DNA of 64,000 nt from Flavobacteriales bacterium UBA6051 (lineage in GTDB: Bacteria > Bacteroidota > Bacteroidia > Flavobacteriales_D > Crocinitomicaceae). Shown piece by piece: positions 51,194 to 61,650 of the stretch (position 1 is its first letter; each line of letters opens with the position of its first letter). The notes beneath the pieces were generated by a model that worked only from the letters and a program-made list of their open reading frames with translations, was not told where the DNA came from and ran no database searches. The position numbers and the translations under genes are program-made. The stretch is taken from contig DIYP01000007.1 in the NCBI GenBank assembly GCA_002427735.1, positions 527,397 to 591,396 of the forward strand, written 5' to 3'.

Positions 51194-54100
51194 TTATTCT
51201 TTCAGCACTCTAACAGTTGCCTTAGCATTGCCTGAAGATAGTTCTAGTAAATAAACCCCTGAAGCCCCATCAATATTCATTTCAAAAGAAGCACCTTCTA
51301 AAATGGTGTTCGTTTCTATCTCCTGTCCTATAATATTCATTAGTTTAATATCTACTTCTTCAAGAATAATTCCAAAATCAATAGTGATTTTATCACTCGT
51401 TGGATTCGGATATACATTTAATCCTTCTCCAAAGCTATTCTCTATAATTCCAATAATCCCTATCGAACGGCAATCAGTAGTATCGATACAACCGTTAAAA
51501 TCCACAACACATGCATAGTTGCCATTTTGCGTAGGAGAGAAGAACTGACTTGTTTCACCAGGTATTGGTGCATTATTATCGCAATCAATCCACTGATATG
51601 AAGCTCCTGAAGGAGAAACGTTCAACGTAGTTGGGTTCAATGTATTAATCGAAGTACTGATTGTATTGATTGTCAAATTCAATGTCACTGTGGAATCACA
51701 TCCCTCAGCATTAATTAAAACAACATCATATGAGCCACTTTGAGTGTACGTATTTCCGTCCGCCGACCAAACGTAGCTATCGCATGCGGCAGCAGTTTGC
51801 GAAGCCGTATTAGAGGTTCCCAAGTTAAGATCTAAAACAAGCGAGGAGTCACACCCATTGACGTTAGTCAACGACGTGTTATAAACACCTGAACTAAAAT
51901 AAGTCTGACCGCTTGCTGACCATGTATAACTGTCACAGGCATTAACTGATTGTGTTTGATTATTTGAAGCATTATTAATAATTAAATCCAGCGTCACAAC
52001 CGAATCGCATCCGGCAGCATTGGTCAAAACCGTGGTATAGGCTCCAGTTGAATTATATGTTTGACCATTCGCTGGCCATAGGTAATTATCACAAGAAACC
52101 ATAGATTCATTACCACTGTTCGCATTATTAACAGTTAAGTTAAGCGTCACAATAGAGTCACAGCCAGTTGAAGACGTTAGCGTTGTTGAATAGGTGCCAG
52201 TTGTTAAGTAGTTTGTTCCGCTTGCAGGCCATGTATAAGAATCACATGCCGTTATTGATTCATTTGTAGCGGCAGACGTGCTGAGCGTAAAATCAAGTGT
52301 AATAGTTGAATCACATCCATTTACTGTGGTCAAACTTTCCGTATACACTCCTGTTGCGTTGTAGGTATTTCCATTGACAGGCCATGTATAAGCTGTACAT
52401 GCTGTAACTGTTTCAGTCACATCGTATTCAGGGTTTACTATTAAGTCTAGCGTAACGGTAGAATCACATCCAACAGCATTCGTTAGAATTGCATTGTATT
52501 GGCCAGTTGATGTGTACGTTGCTCCATTTGTTGACCACACATAATCACTACAGGTCACCACACTTTCGGAACTTGTCGAAACATCATTAATTACCAAATC
52601 CAACGTAATTACCGAGTCGCACCCAACTGCATTGGGAAGAATTGCCTGATATGCCCCCGTTGTAGTATACGTCTGACCACTTGTACCCCAAGTATAAGAG
52701 CCACAAGCAGAAGCAGTTTCAGAGCCGGAAGAATTCAACAAGCCTGTCGGTACGTCAAAAGCTTCTATTTGATCCGTTCTACTATTGCTACTCCCCTGAT
52801 CAGCGGAAAAACCGAGGCCTCTATTTGCAAAAACATTCCATATTAAACACTGATTGGCACCGTTATAAAGAAGCATATCCGCTTGTAAAATTGCGTCCCT
52901 TCCATCCACAAATCCAGGACTACAAGGTTGCAACTTCAAGGCATTCATAACTAAATGCATCGCAACATTATTACCTCCAGTTCCATAATAGACATCTGGA
53001 TCAAAACCGTATCTATCGATCAGCGCCCAAGTCATATCCCAGAGCATTGTTGCCCAAACAAAACCGATTCCATGTGGCTGAGAAATAGAACCCGTATTAT
53101 TAGTTGCCGCATAGGTAAAACCATTCACATTAAAGTCTGTATTATAAGGCGCAGGTCGAATCCCGGTTCCAGTTGTCGATTCACCGGTAACGTATGTACC
53201 GACACCACGATTATCTGTTTCCGTATCTCCTGGTTCCATGCTAAGCATCAAACCGAACCAATCGGACCAGCCCTCACCCATTTGCTCTGCATTACTTAAA
53301 CAGTTTGAATTCGAAGCACCACCTGTAAGACGATTAGAAATACCATGACCGTATTCGTGCGCTATAATTACATTGTCAAAATCTCCGTCTTTATCGTATA
53401 CTAGACCATCGAATAGCGTTGCGCTTACCGTGAAACCAGCAAGAATTTCAGCAATCATCGATTCTCCATCTACTTGAGAAACCATCACAGAAGGAATTCC
53501 AATTCCTGGATCAGTCCCTCCCATGGAAAAAGGTGCCGTACCAACATTGTTTACAACGATCACCGCAAGTGCTCCAGCGGCTTCAGCATTCACTACTTTA
53601 TTTACGAAAGAACAGTTCCCTCTTCGAATAATAGCAATGCTTCCTGTTAGCGCAGCTCCATTCACCGCAGCATTACAAGCTTCAGTTGGGTTAGCAGATC
53701 CATCATCAAAAACGACAACATTAGCCGTTAACGGAGCAGCGGTAGGAACACCTGGACCGAAACTCGCCTGTTCAGAAAGATAAGGACCAGCAATACTTCC
53801 CGGAGCATTAATTGTTAAAAAGTTAGGTGTCCCGTTCCACAAGAACATTTGCATACGCGGATTTGCGCCTTCATCTGGCGTTGCAAAGTTTGCGTTGTTT
53901 GTTCCAGATCCGTCCTGAGCATCAGCCCTGACGTAATCTGATCCTACTCCTCCATTTCCATAGTTGTTTTCCTGAAAATTTCCACTGGCTTCGTCAAAAC
54001 CATAGTGATACCAAACATCGTGCATGATATTATTCATGTAGAACAAATTGGTAATCGCAGCATCCAAATATCCTGAAGGCGCCTGATTTAAGTTCAATGG

Positions 54101-55063
54101 AAAGTCAAAATCCAACGCTGCACCGCCATCAGCCCTTACTCCTGTTCCATTATTACCATTGGCGTCTTCCTGCGCTAGAACATTGTTTCCTTGTGTTTCC
54201 GTGTATTCGTTACCAGCAATACCGTCGTCGTCATGCCACCCAAATGGTGAGGCAATTGGATCAGAAGGACCAATTACCAACGCTCTACTTCCATGATTCG
54301 GGCTTTCTACCGGAATCGGAAACACATTGTATTGATCTGTACCCGGAGGTGGCGGCAAAAGCAATAATGACTCGTGAGCATTGTTCACTTCTATTGACTG
54401 GTGATTTTCTGAGCATTTCACTCCATTATGATCATAATTACACGTCACAACCCAATCAACTTTGGTCAAAATAACTCCTGTTATGGCATCAATCGAAACG
54501 CTCCACCAATGTTGCTGAGAACTTTCATAAATATTAAGATTCCAAGCCAATCGCAAACCGTCCTCTGTCGGTACATAGACCTGCTTTACGGGAATTTGCT
54601 CCATTGAAACATCTGATTCGAATATATATTTCCCGAGACGCTTATTTGATTTTAACTTCTCCACAGCACCTATACTTCCCAGACCAAGTTGATTTGCTGC
54701 AAAACCGATTGACTCCTCAGCTGTTATAGTCGCAGTACCTGATAATGGCATCTTATCAATATCTCGCGTCATACGATCCCCACTGAAAAACACTTGTCCA
54801 CCTTTTATAGCAAATGTTCCTCCTGAATTGTATAATTCAATACCATTCACACGTTGCCGCAAATACATATATGTTACTCCGAACTTTTCTGAAGAATGTT
54901 CATTATAAATCACCCAATCACTGATGTCAGCAGCAGAAAGCTTAAGATCATCCTTGTGTTCTTCAAGGTAACTCTGAATGAGGCTTTGATTTGATTGTGA
55001 GAAAGAAATTATTGAAATGCCTGTTAACAACAGCGCAAGCAGAAATAAGTTTCTGAAGAGCAT
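51194..55063 (-). CDS. M36 (fungalysin-like) metalloprotease with 7 repeats, T9SS type A
   Basis: A 1289-residue secreted protease. Signal peptide (LLALLLTGISIISFS) and an FTP-type propeptide (about 30-200: YMYLRQRVNGIELYNSGGTF) precede the M36 catalytic part with the zinc site HEYGH (His569) and later NAEQMGEGWSDWF. A PA domain is inserted at about 440-545 (GSIAIIRRGNCSFVNKVVNA). From about 775 to 1130 there are seven repeats of about 50 residues, such as SCDNYLWPANGQTYNSTGAY ending GCDSVVTLDLIIN, each with a pair of Cys. The C-terminal 75 residues are the type A sorting domain (LNVYPNPTSDKITIDFG). It should be a surface or released protease. Its gene is the first of a two-gene unit with a small lipoprotein. 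Confidence 0.92.
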   Translation of the reverse strand: MLFRNLFLLALLLTGISIISFSQSNQSLIQSYLEEHKDDLKLSAADISDWVIYNEHSSEKFGVTYMYLRQRVNGIELYNSGGTFAIKGGQVFFSGDRMTRDIDKMPLSGTATITAEESIGFAANQLGLGSIGAVEKLKSNKRLGKYIFESDVSMEQIPVKQVYVPTEDGLRLAWNLNIYESSQQHWWSVSIDAITGVILTKVDWVVTCNYDHNGVKCSENHQSIEVNNAHESLLLLPPPPGTDQYNVFPIPVESPNHGSRALVIGPSDPIASPFGWHDDDGIAGNEYTETQGNNVLAQEDANGNNGTGVRADGGAALDFDFPLNLNQAPSGYLDAAITNLFYMNNIMHDVWYHYGFDEASGNFQENNYGNGGVGSDYVRADAQDGSGTNNANFATPDEGANPRMQMFLWNGTPNFLTINAPGSIAGPYLSEQASFGPGVPTAAPLTANVVVFDDGSANPTEACNAAVNGAALTGSIAIIRRGNCSFVNKVVNAEAAGALAVIVVNNVGTAPFSMGGTDPGIGIPSVMVSQVDGESMIAEILAGFTVSATLFDGLVYDKDGDFDNVIIAHEYGHGISNRLTGGASNSNCLSNAEQMGEGWSDWFGLMLSMEPGDTETDNRGVGTYVTGESTTGTGIRPAPYNTDFNVNGFTYAATNNTGSISQPHGIGFVWATMLWDMTWALIDRYGFDPDVYYGTGGNNVAMHLVMNALKLQPCSPGFVDGRDAILQADMLLYNGANQCLIWNVFANRGLGFSADQGSSNSRTDQIEAFDVPTGLLNSSGSETASACGSYTWGTSGQTYTTTGAYQAILPNAVGCDSVITLDLVINDVSTSSESVVTCSDYVWSTNGATYTSTGQYNAILTNAVGCDSTVTLDLIVNPEYDVTETVTACTAYTWPVNGNTYNATGVYTESLTTVNGCDSTITLDFTLSTSAATNESITACDSYTWPASGTNYLTTGTYSTTLTSSTGCDSIVTLNLTVNNANSGNESMVSCDNYLWPANGQTYNSTGAYTTVLTNAAGCDSVVTLDLIINNASNNQTQSVNACDSYTWSASGQTYFSSGVYNTSLTNVNGCDSSLVLDLNLGTSNTASQTAAACDSYVWSADGNTYTQSGSYDVVLINAEGCDSTVTLNLTINTISTSINTLNPTTLNVSPSGASYQWIDCDNNAPIPGETSQFFSPTQNGNYACVVDFNGCIDTTDCRSIGIIGIIENSFGEGLNVYPNPTSDKITIDFGIILEEVDIKLMNIIGQEIETNTILEGASFEMNIDGASGVYLLELSSGNAKATVRVLKE

Positions 55064-55231
55064 AATTTGAGTAATTAGTTTTAGTGTTCTGGTTCAGTGG
55101 AACGCCTTTAAGTTAATAGGAATATTTTAGGAATTAACCATTTTGTTAAAATTTAAGCAATTCGGCACTAACTGGTTATGGAACGATAAAAAGGGCGACT
55201 GAGTTTTTTGTATCTTCAACCCGATTTTTTG

Positions 55232-56173
55232 ATGATGAAATATTTACTTCTTTTCTGGACAATAGTTCTTGTCACTTTCTCTTTTGGACAAATAAAAACT
55301 GGAAAACTGGTCTTTAGCACAGTTTATACCACGAGTGAAGGTTCTGATAGCAGTCTTACTGCGTTCTCTTTCACCTCTAATCACTTTCGGACAGAAAACC
55401 TGAATAAAAAAATCTATTCTTCGGCGATTATTGATAAGAATTCTGAGGACGTGTTGATTCTTGTAGATAACCAAGTCGAGAAGATTGCCTACAGAACTGA
55501 CTTGGCAACAGCTAAGGCATCTCAACCTCCATCGGTTAATTATGAAAGCTTTCAAAAAACAAAAGATAAAAAGACCATTGGCGGTTTTAATTGTCGACTA
55601 ATCATTGGAACAGATGTGTTTGGCAACAAAAATGAATTTTGGTACACTGAAGAAATAGAAATTGGTATCAAAAGCTTTGGAATTCCTGAGGAAATACCTG
55701 GTGTTGGATTAGAATACACATTGAACAGTTATTCTGAATCGCACCACTTTAAACTATTGGAATATATTCCAGGAACTCCGGATCCAGCTATGTTTTCTTT
55801 TGTACCACCACAAGGCTTTGTAATTCAAGGAGAGAATTCAAATGGCAGTGAAGTAAAGAAAACAAAAGAAATACGCTATCCCGCTGGCGAGTCCGGTCTT
55901 CGACATTTCATCCAATCAGTTATGCGCTATCCTATGGAATGTATCAAGCGTGGTGAATCAGGACTTGTTTCAGTAGAGGTTTCTGTAGATGCGAATGGAT
56001 ATCCAACCGAACACAACATAACCATGAACACAGGAGAACCGAGTGCTCTGCAGGATGAAGCGTTACGGATCGTACGTCTTATACCTTTATGGTTACCGGC
56101 AGAGGATGCTTCAGGTAAGCCGATCGCCTCAAAACGGATTGTGAGTGTTTCATTCAAACTCCCAAGTAACTGA
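55232..56173 (+). CDS. Secreted GLPGLI-like domain fused to a TonB C-terminal domain
   Basis: A 313-residue protein from the ATG at 55232 (MMKYLLLFWTIVLVTFSFGQ). Residues about 20-210 contain a domain like GLPGLI/DUF4412 proteins (IGGFNCRLIIGTDVFGNKNE, FWYTEEIEIGI, IPGVGLEYTLNS). Residues about 220-313 look like a TonB C-terminal domain (FIQSVMRYPMECIKRGESGL, VSVEVSVDANGYPTEHNI). There is no N-terminal TonB membrane helix or proline-rich spacer, so it is not a classical energy transducer; the TonB fold may bind an outer-membrane partner or peptidoglycan. It is divergent from the M36 protease gene. A TTG start at 55208 is possible but would precede the signal. Confidence 0.72.
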   Translation: MMKYLLLFWTIVLVTFSFGQIKTGKLVFSTVYTTSEGSDSSLTAFSFTSNHFRTENLNKKIYSSAIIDKNSEDVLILVDNQVEKIAYRTDLATAKASQPPSVNYESFQKTKDKKTIGGFNCRLIIGTDVFGNKNEFWYTEEIEIGIKSFGIPEEIPGVGLEYTLNSYSESHHFKLLEYIPGTPDPAMFSFVPPQGFVIQGENSNGSEVKKTKEIRYPAGESGLRHFIQSVMRYPMECIKRGESGLVSVEVSVDANGYPTEHNITMNTGEPSALQDEALRIVRLIPLWLPAEDASGKPIASKRIVSVSFKLPSN

Positions 56174-56229
56174 TCAATGAAATACCGCGCTACATATTAT
56201 TCATTATTGAAGGAAAAGATAGAACAATT

Positions 56230-58368
56230 ATGAACGAAAAGAGCAACTTTCGCCTTCTCGCAATAGTACTACTATTTCTTTCGCTCTGCGGAATGTTTTT
56301 CCCAGATTCATGGTGGGGAGTTCACTATATTTCTTTTCTACCACCGGCTTTAGCATGGAGCATCATTGTAATAAGCTCGGTACTCATCATCTTCCCCAAA
56401 AGAATAAAAGCGCCTAACTCCTTGTTAGATTTACTTTTTGATGAGGACAATCGATTGAAGAAAAGTACCTTATTCATTATAGCTGGAGGACTTGGATTAT
56501 TATTTTACAGCTATCCTATTGCGTTCGATGACTATGGTGATGCCTTTCAATACAGGCCTCGCGGAGAGGAAAGACTTATAAAAATACCACCGAACTATTT
56601 TAATGACCTTTTCTCTTTCGATTTAATGCCTTCGGCAGGTAGAAAAACTGTTTTGTTGCTTTACGGGCTTCTCACGCATTATTTTGGAGCTAGTTATTTG
56701 CAAATTTTTACGACCATGGGAATACTCTTTGGTGTAACATACGTATTTGTTTGGCTTTATTTTATTCAGCTTTATGTTTCGTCGCGTAAATGGCAGCTCC
56801 TATTAGCGGTAATAGGATTATTTGCTCCTTTTACTCAGGTTTTTTATGGCCACTTGGAAACATATGCACTCGTTTTTCTAGCGCTTACCACATGGTTCAT
56901 TGGCTTACTTATCTATTTAAAAGAAAATTCCGCCAGACTGCTGTGGATTCTTCTTTTTGGAGCGTTGATTTGTATAAAGCTACACCCATTCAACGTACTA
57001 CTTTTGCCGGCCTGGGCAATGGTTTACCTTCATACTCGCATGGATTCTAAAGCCTGGGTTCAAAAACTACTCACCTGGAAAGGGATTCTTCTTCGATTAT
57101 TCCTACCACTATTTGTCCTTTGGCTTTATGTTTACTTTATTGCCTTAGGAGATGCATCTGATTCAAGAAACCTTGACAATGACAGAGCAATCGATCACTT
57201 GTTCCTTCCTATTTTTTCACCAGAAGCCCCCTTGAACCGGTATAATTTATTCAGCATCAATCATTTATTGGATTACCTGAATGCTATTTTAACATGGTCG
57301 CTACCAGCTTTCATGATTTTACTAAGTACCATCGGTGCTTATAGAAAGCAAATAAATTGGAATTCTCCTGCACTCTTAATTGTAGGGAGTACTATACTCA
57401 TGTTCGCTGGTGTGTTATTTGTCATAAACCCGCTGGTGTCTATGCCAATGGACTGGGATCTGTTTTCTTTTCCCGCGCCACTTTTGATTATTTTGGTAGT
57501 GGTACTCGTTAGCGAGATAAAAATTGAAGAAGCGCTCGACAGGTTAATTGCCCCGGCGTATGGATTACTGCTTCTCGCTATTCCTTTTTTTGCAGTAAAT
57601 GCTTCAGAGAAGATGTTATCGGAGCGACTCCAAACGGTCGGGAAGCACGTCTACAAGACCTATTATCTTCACTCTAATAGAATCATCATTAATGGTTTAA
57701 GTTTGCTAAAAGATGATGAAGCGTATATCGATCGTAAAAAGGAAATTCTTTCGGAATTATCTACTTACGCGATTCCTGGAAGCGACCCGATGTATGGTAA
57801 CCTCTTAATGGATAATGGTTTTTATTATCTCCGAATCGCCGGTGACTATACTAAAGCGCTTGATATCTTTAAACAAGCTGAGTATTACAACCCGGAATCT
57901 GATGAGATTCAAAGCTTCTTGGAAGAAACCAAAAGTAAGATATCCGGTGTTCCTATGGTAGAGCAAAATGGCGATCCGTTTGTTCAGCTTGAGCGGGAAG
58001 GACTTGTTTTATTGCGTCAGAAAGGGGAATTCAGAAAAGCTGTGGAGTTCTTCGAAAATGCACTTCTTGAATACCCTGACAACAAAATTCTCCATCTCTA
58101 CTTAATGGAAGGACACTTCATGCTCAAAGAATTTGCTGCTGCCTATGGATACGCCTTGAAGCTCGTCGAGCAAAAGTTCCCAGATGAAAAGAAAGCATAC
58201 CTTATTGCCATTCACTGCGGACTTGAAGCAGGAAAATACAATGATGTAAAGGAATTATCTGACACCTATTTACTGACTTTCTCAGACGATAAACGGATTC
58301 AAGAAGTCAATCGTCGCCTGACCGAAAATGATCAGGTAAATGAGCTACGAAATTTGTTCGCTAATTAG
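56230..58368 (+). CDS. Polytopic membrane protein with C-terminal TPR region
   Basis: A 712-residue protein with about 12-13 membrane helices in the first 470 residues (for example WSIIVISSVLIIFP, LLLAVIGLFAPFTQVFYGHL, LLIILVVVLVSEI) and a soluble C-terminal part of about 220 residues with TPR-like repeats (YYLRIAGDYTKALDIFKQAE, LHLYLMEGHFMLKEFAAAYG). The first large loop has FDDYGDAFQYRPRGEE, where acidic pairs stand as in GT-C glycosyltransferases (PMT/ArnT type), so a lipid-linked sugar transferase is possible; there is no clear proof. It starts 57 bases after the TonB-domain gene on the same strand and convergent with the BNR protein gene. Confidence 0.6.
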   Translation: MNEKSNFRLLAIVLLFLSLCGMFFPDSWWGVHYISFLPPALAWSIIVISSVLIIFPKRIKAPNSLLDLLFDEDNRLKKSTLFIIAGGLGLLFYSYPIAFDDYGDAFQYRPRGEERLIKIPPNYFNDLFSFDLMPSAGRKTVLLLYGLLTHYFGASYLQIFTTMGILFGVTYVFVWLYFIQLYVSSRKWQLLLAVIGLFAPFTQVFYGHLETYALVFLALTTWFIGLLIYLKENSARLLWILLFGALICIKLHPFNVLLLPAWAMVYLHTRMDSKAWVQKLLTWKGILLRLFLPLFVLWLYVYFIALGDASDSRNLDNDRAIDHLFLPIFSPEAPLNRYNLFSINHLLDYLNAILTWSLPAFMILLSTIGAYRKQINWNSPALLIVGSTILMFAGVLFVINPLVSMPMDWDLFSFPAPLLIILVVVLVSEIKIEEALDRLIAPAYGLLLLAIPFFAVNASEKMLSERLQTVGKHVYKTYYLHSNRIIINGLSLLKDDEAYIDRKKEILSELSTYAIPGSDPMYGNLLMDNGFYYLRIAGDYTKALDIFKQAEYYNPESDEIQSFLEETKSKISGVPMVEQNGDPFVQLEREGLVLLRQKGEFRKAVEFFENALLEYPDNKILHLYLMEGHFMLKEFAAAYGYALKLVEQKFPDEKKAYLIAIHCGLEAGKYNDVKELSDTYLLTFSDDKRIQEVNRRLTENDQVNELRNLFAN

Positions 58369-58371
58369 TGC

Positions 58372-61300
58372 TTACTTTCTAAAAGGGTCCAATTCAATAG
58401 CTTCCACTTTTTCACGATACGCCTTCCATTCTGTTTTTAAGAAATGTTGAATATCAACGTTCTGCTCTTCAAAGGCGCGCTTTGCTTTTCCGTAAATGTT
58501 TACGAATCGTTCCTCATTACCTTCAAGATTGCCCCACACTTCCCAAAGTACTCGTTGAACTCTTGACTTCAATTCATCCGGATTTCGATAGATTCCTTTA
58601 ATGTCTTTCTTACCAAGCATCTCATCTAAGAATCCCTGAATGGTATCATTCATCTTCTTCCCCTCCTTAAAAAGCGTCTTTAATTCATCTTCTTTCTCCT
58701 CTGGCATTAATTGATGAATGCGCTTTATCGCCTCCTGATTTTCACGAAGTTCATCGCACATCTCGTTAAACTGTTTTGTCAGCTCATTTGCTTTTTTAAA
58801 CCTTTCTTGTCTAACTGAAAGCTCTGCCAATGTTTGATTCATTCTTGGGTCCGCGGAAACAACAGCTTGCTTTCTTGCAAAAATGCTATCCACTTCTATC
58901 TCAAGCGTGTAATCTCCAGGCAATACAGGGAAACCAGCAGGTTCATCAGCATCTTTTTTACGTTTTTTGCTCCCAGCTGAGCGCTCTCTTTTTTGATCAT
59001 GGTACCAATAAAGACGATTCATACCCTCTTCTAACTCTATCTTCATCGTACGGATGGTGTCACCTCCAGCCGTTAACACACGCAACTTACCTTCCGTTTT
59101 CTTGTCCTTCTTTTTGTCTTTTTTCTCGTCAGATTCCTGTTTTGGTTTGAAATAAACTTGTACTCTGGCAGCTGTTGTTCGATTCTCCCCAGACCAAGTG
59201 GCGTCGGCTCCAAAACGCACTCCAGGCGCACGCTTTCTAGAGACCATATAGGACTTAGGAATCTCGAACATTACCAACTCTTCATCTTCCCATTTTTCCA
59301 TTCCCTGCTCTGCAAGTGCACGAAGAGGAGCAATATCATCAATAACGTAAGCCGCACGACCAAATGTACCAATGACCAAGTCTCTCTCTCTTTCCTGAAT
59401 TTTCATATCCATTGTGCTCACATTTGGATAACCATGCTTCCACTGATTCCAGTTGTCTCCCTTGTCGAAAGATACAAACAACCCATGCTCAGTTCCCAAA
59501 AACAATAAGTTTGGCTGAACCGGATCCTGAATAACACTCAAACAATAACCCGTTACGTCTTCTTCTGACACAATTTGGGTCCAGGACTTCCCTCCGTCTT
59601 CCGTATGAAATAAATAAGGTTTCCAATTATTTCGGCGATAATCATTCACTACTACAAAAGCTTCATCGGCATTATGTGGTGATGCATGTATCTGAGGAAT
59701 CCATGATCCTTTCGGCATTTTGATCTTTTCTTCCAATGACTTCCACGTTTCTCCCGCATCAGTGGTCAAATGCACACGACCATCGTCACTACCGACCCAA
59801 ATTATCCCTTTTTTCACACGGCTAGGTTCAATAACTGTTAACGTTGTATAATTCTCTGCCCCAGTAACATCAAGTGTAAGGCCACCACTTTCCAGCTGCT
59901 TTTGCTTTGTTGTATCGTTAGTAGTTAAATCTTGTGAGATTTTCGTCCAACTATCACCTTTATTTTGACTCATATGGACAAACTGTGAACCATAGTAAAT
60001 CGTCTTTGGGTCAAATGGATCTTGCGCAATGGGGGCATTCCAATTAAAGCGCAATTTCGTTTCTTCACCTGTTGTTGGCTGAATATCTTTTACATAACCT
60101 GTCTCAAGATCATACCTTCCTAAATTACCTCCCTGACTCATAGCATAGCCATAGCGATCTGACTCTTCAGGGTCGGGACTGACATCAAAACCATCACCAA
60201 ACATTACCTCCTTAAAATAGGCGTTGCGGATTCCACCAGCAGCCCAAACATACGCCGGTCCTCTCCATGAACCATTATCCTGCATTCCTCCATAAACATT
60301 ATAAGGCAATTCATTATCAATATTGATATGATAATACTGAGCCACAGGAAGGTTTTTTACAAAACGCCATGTTGTTGCACGGTCTCTGGAAATCGCTAAA
60401 CCTCCATCATTCCCAATGATTATGTAGTTAGGGTCATTGGGGTGTACCCAAAATGCGTGATGATCAGGATGAACGCCAGAATAAGGTATAATTACCCTCC
60501 AGGTCTTTCCTCCATCTTCACTTAAAGAAACACGACTCCATAAACTATATATTCGATTCTCATTTAAGGGATCAACAAAAATATCACTGTAATAAAACGG
60601 ACGATCACCGGCATTTTTATCGGAACTGATTTTTTTCCACTTAAATCCACCATCATCGCTGCGATAGAGTTCGTTCTTTTTTGCTTCAACTTTCGCATAG
60701 ATACGATTTGGATTACTTGGAGAAATCGCTAATCCAATCCGTCCTAAATTACCTTTAGGAAGTCCGTCTTCATCAGTTCTTTCTTCCCATGTTTCGCCCC
60801 CATCAAAGGAAATATGAAGTCCACTTCCCTCACCTCCTGAACGGAAAAACCAAGGTTCTCTGCGAAAATCCCAGAGGTTAGCAATCAGTTTATTTGGATT
60901 CGTTGGGTCAATAACCAAGTCTCCTATTCCAGTTGACTCATTTCCTTTCAAGACATGTCTCCAGGTTTTACCTCCATCAGTCGTTTTATAGACACCTCTA
61001 TTTGGATTATCTCCCCATGCCGGACCTTGTGCTCCCACCCAAACAGTGTTAGGGTCATTTGGATGAATGATAATTCTATGGATATTGCGTGTCTCTTCCA
61101 ACCCCATCATCTCCCATGTCTTACCAGCATTCAATGATCGGAACAAACCATATCCGCTGCTCTGACTATTTCTGGGATTCCCTTCACCCGTCCCAACCCA
61201 AATAACAGAAGGGTTTGACTGCTGAATTGCCAAAGCACCAATATTTAAAGTTGGCATCGTATCTCCAATCGATTCCCAAGTTGTTCCGCCACTAACAGAT

Positions 61301-61500
61301 TTCCAGACTCCTCCAGAAGCCGCACCGGCGTATATGGTATTTGGCTGACTTTGAATGACATCAATACAAGTTATGCGTCCGCTCATACCAGCAGGACCTA
61401 TTTGACGCGCTTTCATATTTTTAAACACCGACATATCTACTTGCTGAGCAAATAACGAAAGAGACAATCCAACAAATGCTAAAAGGAGGTAATTTTTCAT
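58372..61500 (-). CDS. Large secreted BNR/sortilin-type beta-propeller protein
   Basis: A 1042-residue protein from the ATG at 61500 (MKNYLLLAFVGLSLSLFAQQ signal). The first 700 residues are built from BNR/Asp-box repeats with S-x-D-G-G-x-T-W cores (SLNAGKTWEMMG, TTDGGKTWRHVL, SFDGGETWEERT, DDGGFKWKKI, HTEDGGKSWTQI), which form ten-bladed propellers as in sortilin/VPS10 and many Bacteroidota glycosyl-hydrolase-like proteins. The C-terminal 300 residues are Lys/Glu-rich and helical (KKDKKKDKKTEGKLRVLTAG). There is no T9SS signal. The true activity is unknown; a glycosidase label would be too strong. A start at 61602 would give a long untypical leader. Confidence 0.85.
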   Translation of the reverse strand: MKNYLLLAFVGLSLSLFAQQVDMSVFKNMKARQIGPAGMSGRITCIDVIQSQPNTIYAGAASGGVWKSVSGGTTWESIGDTMPTLNIGALAIQQSNPSVIWVGTGEGNPRNSQSSGYGLFRSLNAGKTWEMMGLEETRNIHRIIIHPNDPNTVWVGAQGPAWGDNPNRGVYKTTDGGKTWRHVLKGNESTGIGDLVIDPTNPNKLIANLWDFRREPWFFRSGGEGSGLHISFDGGETWEERTDEDGLPKGNLGRIGLAISPSNPNRIYAKVEAKKNELYRSDDGGFKWKKISSDKNAGDRPFYYSDIFVDPLNENRIYSLWSRVSLSEDGGKTWRVIIPYSGVHPDHHAFWVHPNDPNYIIIGNDGGLAISRDRATTWRFVKNLPVAQYYHINIDNELPYNVYGGMQDNGSWRGPAYVWAAGGIRNAYFKEVMFGDGFDVSPDPEESDRYGYAMSQGGNLGRYDLETGYVKDIQPTTGEETKLRFNWNAPIAQDPFDPKTIYYGSQFVHMSQNKGDSWTKISQDLTTNDTTKQKQLESGGLTLDVTGAENYTTLTVIEPSRVKKGIIWVGSDDGRVHLTTDAGETWKSLEEKIKMPKGSWIPQIHASPHNADEAFVVVNDYRRNNWKPYLFHTEDGGKSWTQIVSEEDVTGYCLSVIQDPVQPNLLFLGTEHGLFVSFDKGDNWNQWKHGYPNVSTMDMKIQERERDLVIGTFGRAAYVIDDIAPLRALAEQGMEKWEDEELVMFEIPKSYMVSRKRAPGVRFGADATWSGENRTTAARVQVYFKPKQESDEKKDKKKDKKTEGKLRVLTAGGDTIRTMKIELEEGMNRLYWYHDQKRERSAGSKKRKKDADEPAGFPVLPGDYTLEIEVDSIFARKQAVVSADPRMNQTLAELSVRQERFKKANELTKQFNEMCDELRENQEAIKRIHQLMPEEKEDELKTLFKEGKKMNDTIQGFLDEMLGKKDIKGIYRNPDELKSRVQRVLWEVWGNLEGNEERFVNIYGKAKRAFEEQNVDIQHFLKTEWKAYREKVEAIELDPFRK

Positions 61501-61587
61501 TAAGTTTTTATTTAGACGCAAGATAATTATTATCACCAAAGAATTGTTTGGATATATGACCAACGGCGAAGACTGAAACGGAACAAG

Positions 61588-61627
61588 CAAAAGAGGCCGC
61601 ACCCACCCCTCGGTGGATACAGCCTCT
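61588..61627 (-). terminator. Terminator of the second collagen-like gene
   Basis: A 16-bp stem at 61592-61607 / 61612-61627 (three G-U pairs, loop of 4) lies just after the stop at 61651 on the minus strand, with a short T tract (61589-61591). Confidence 0.72.
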
Positions 61628-61650
61628 CAACCTACTTACTTAAACTTAAA

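Noticed and set aside
58372..61500. BNR-propeller protein called a glycosyl hydrolase
   Set aside because: Asp-box repeats are visible, but no catalytic residues of a named glycosidase family are; the label would go beyond the evidence.
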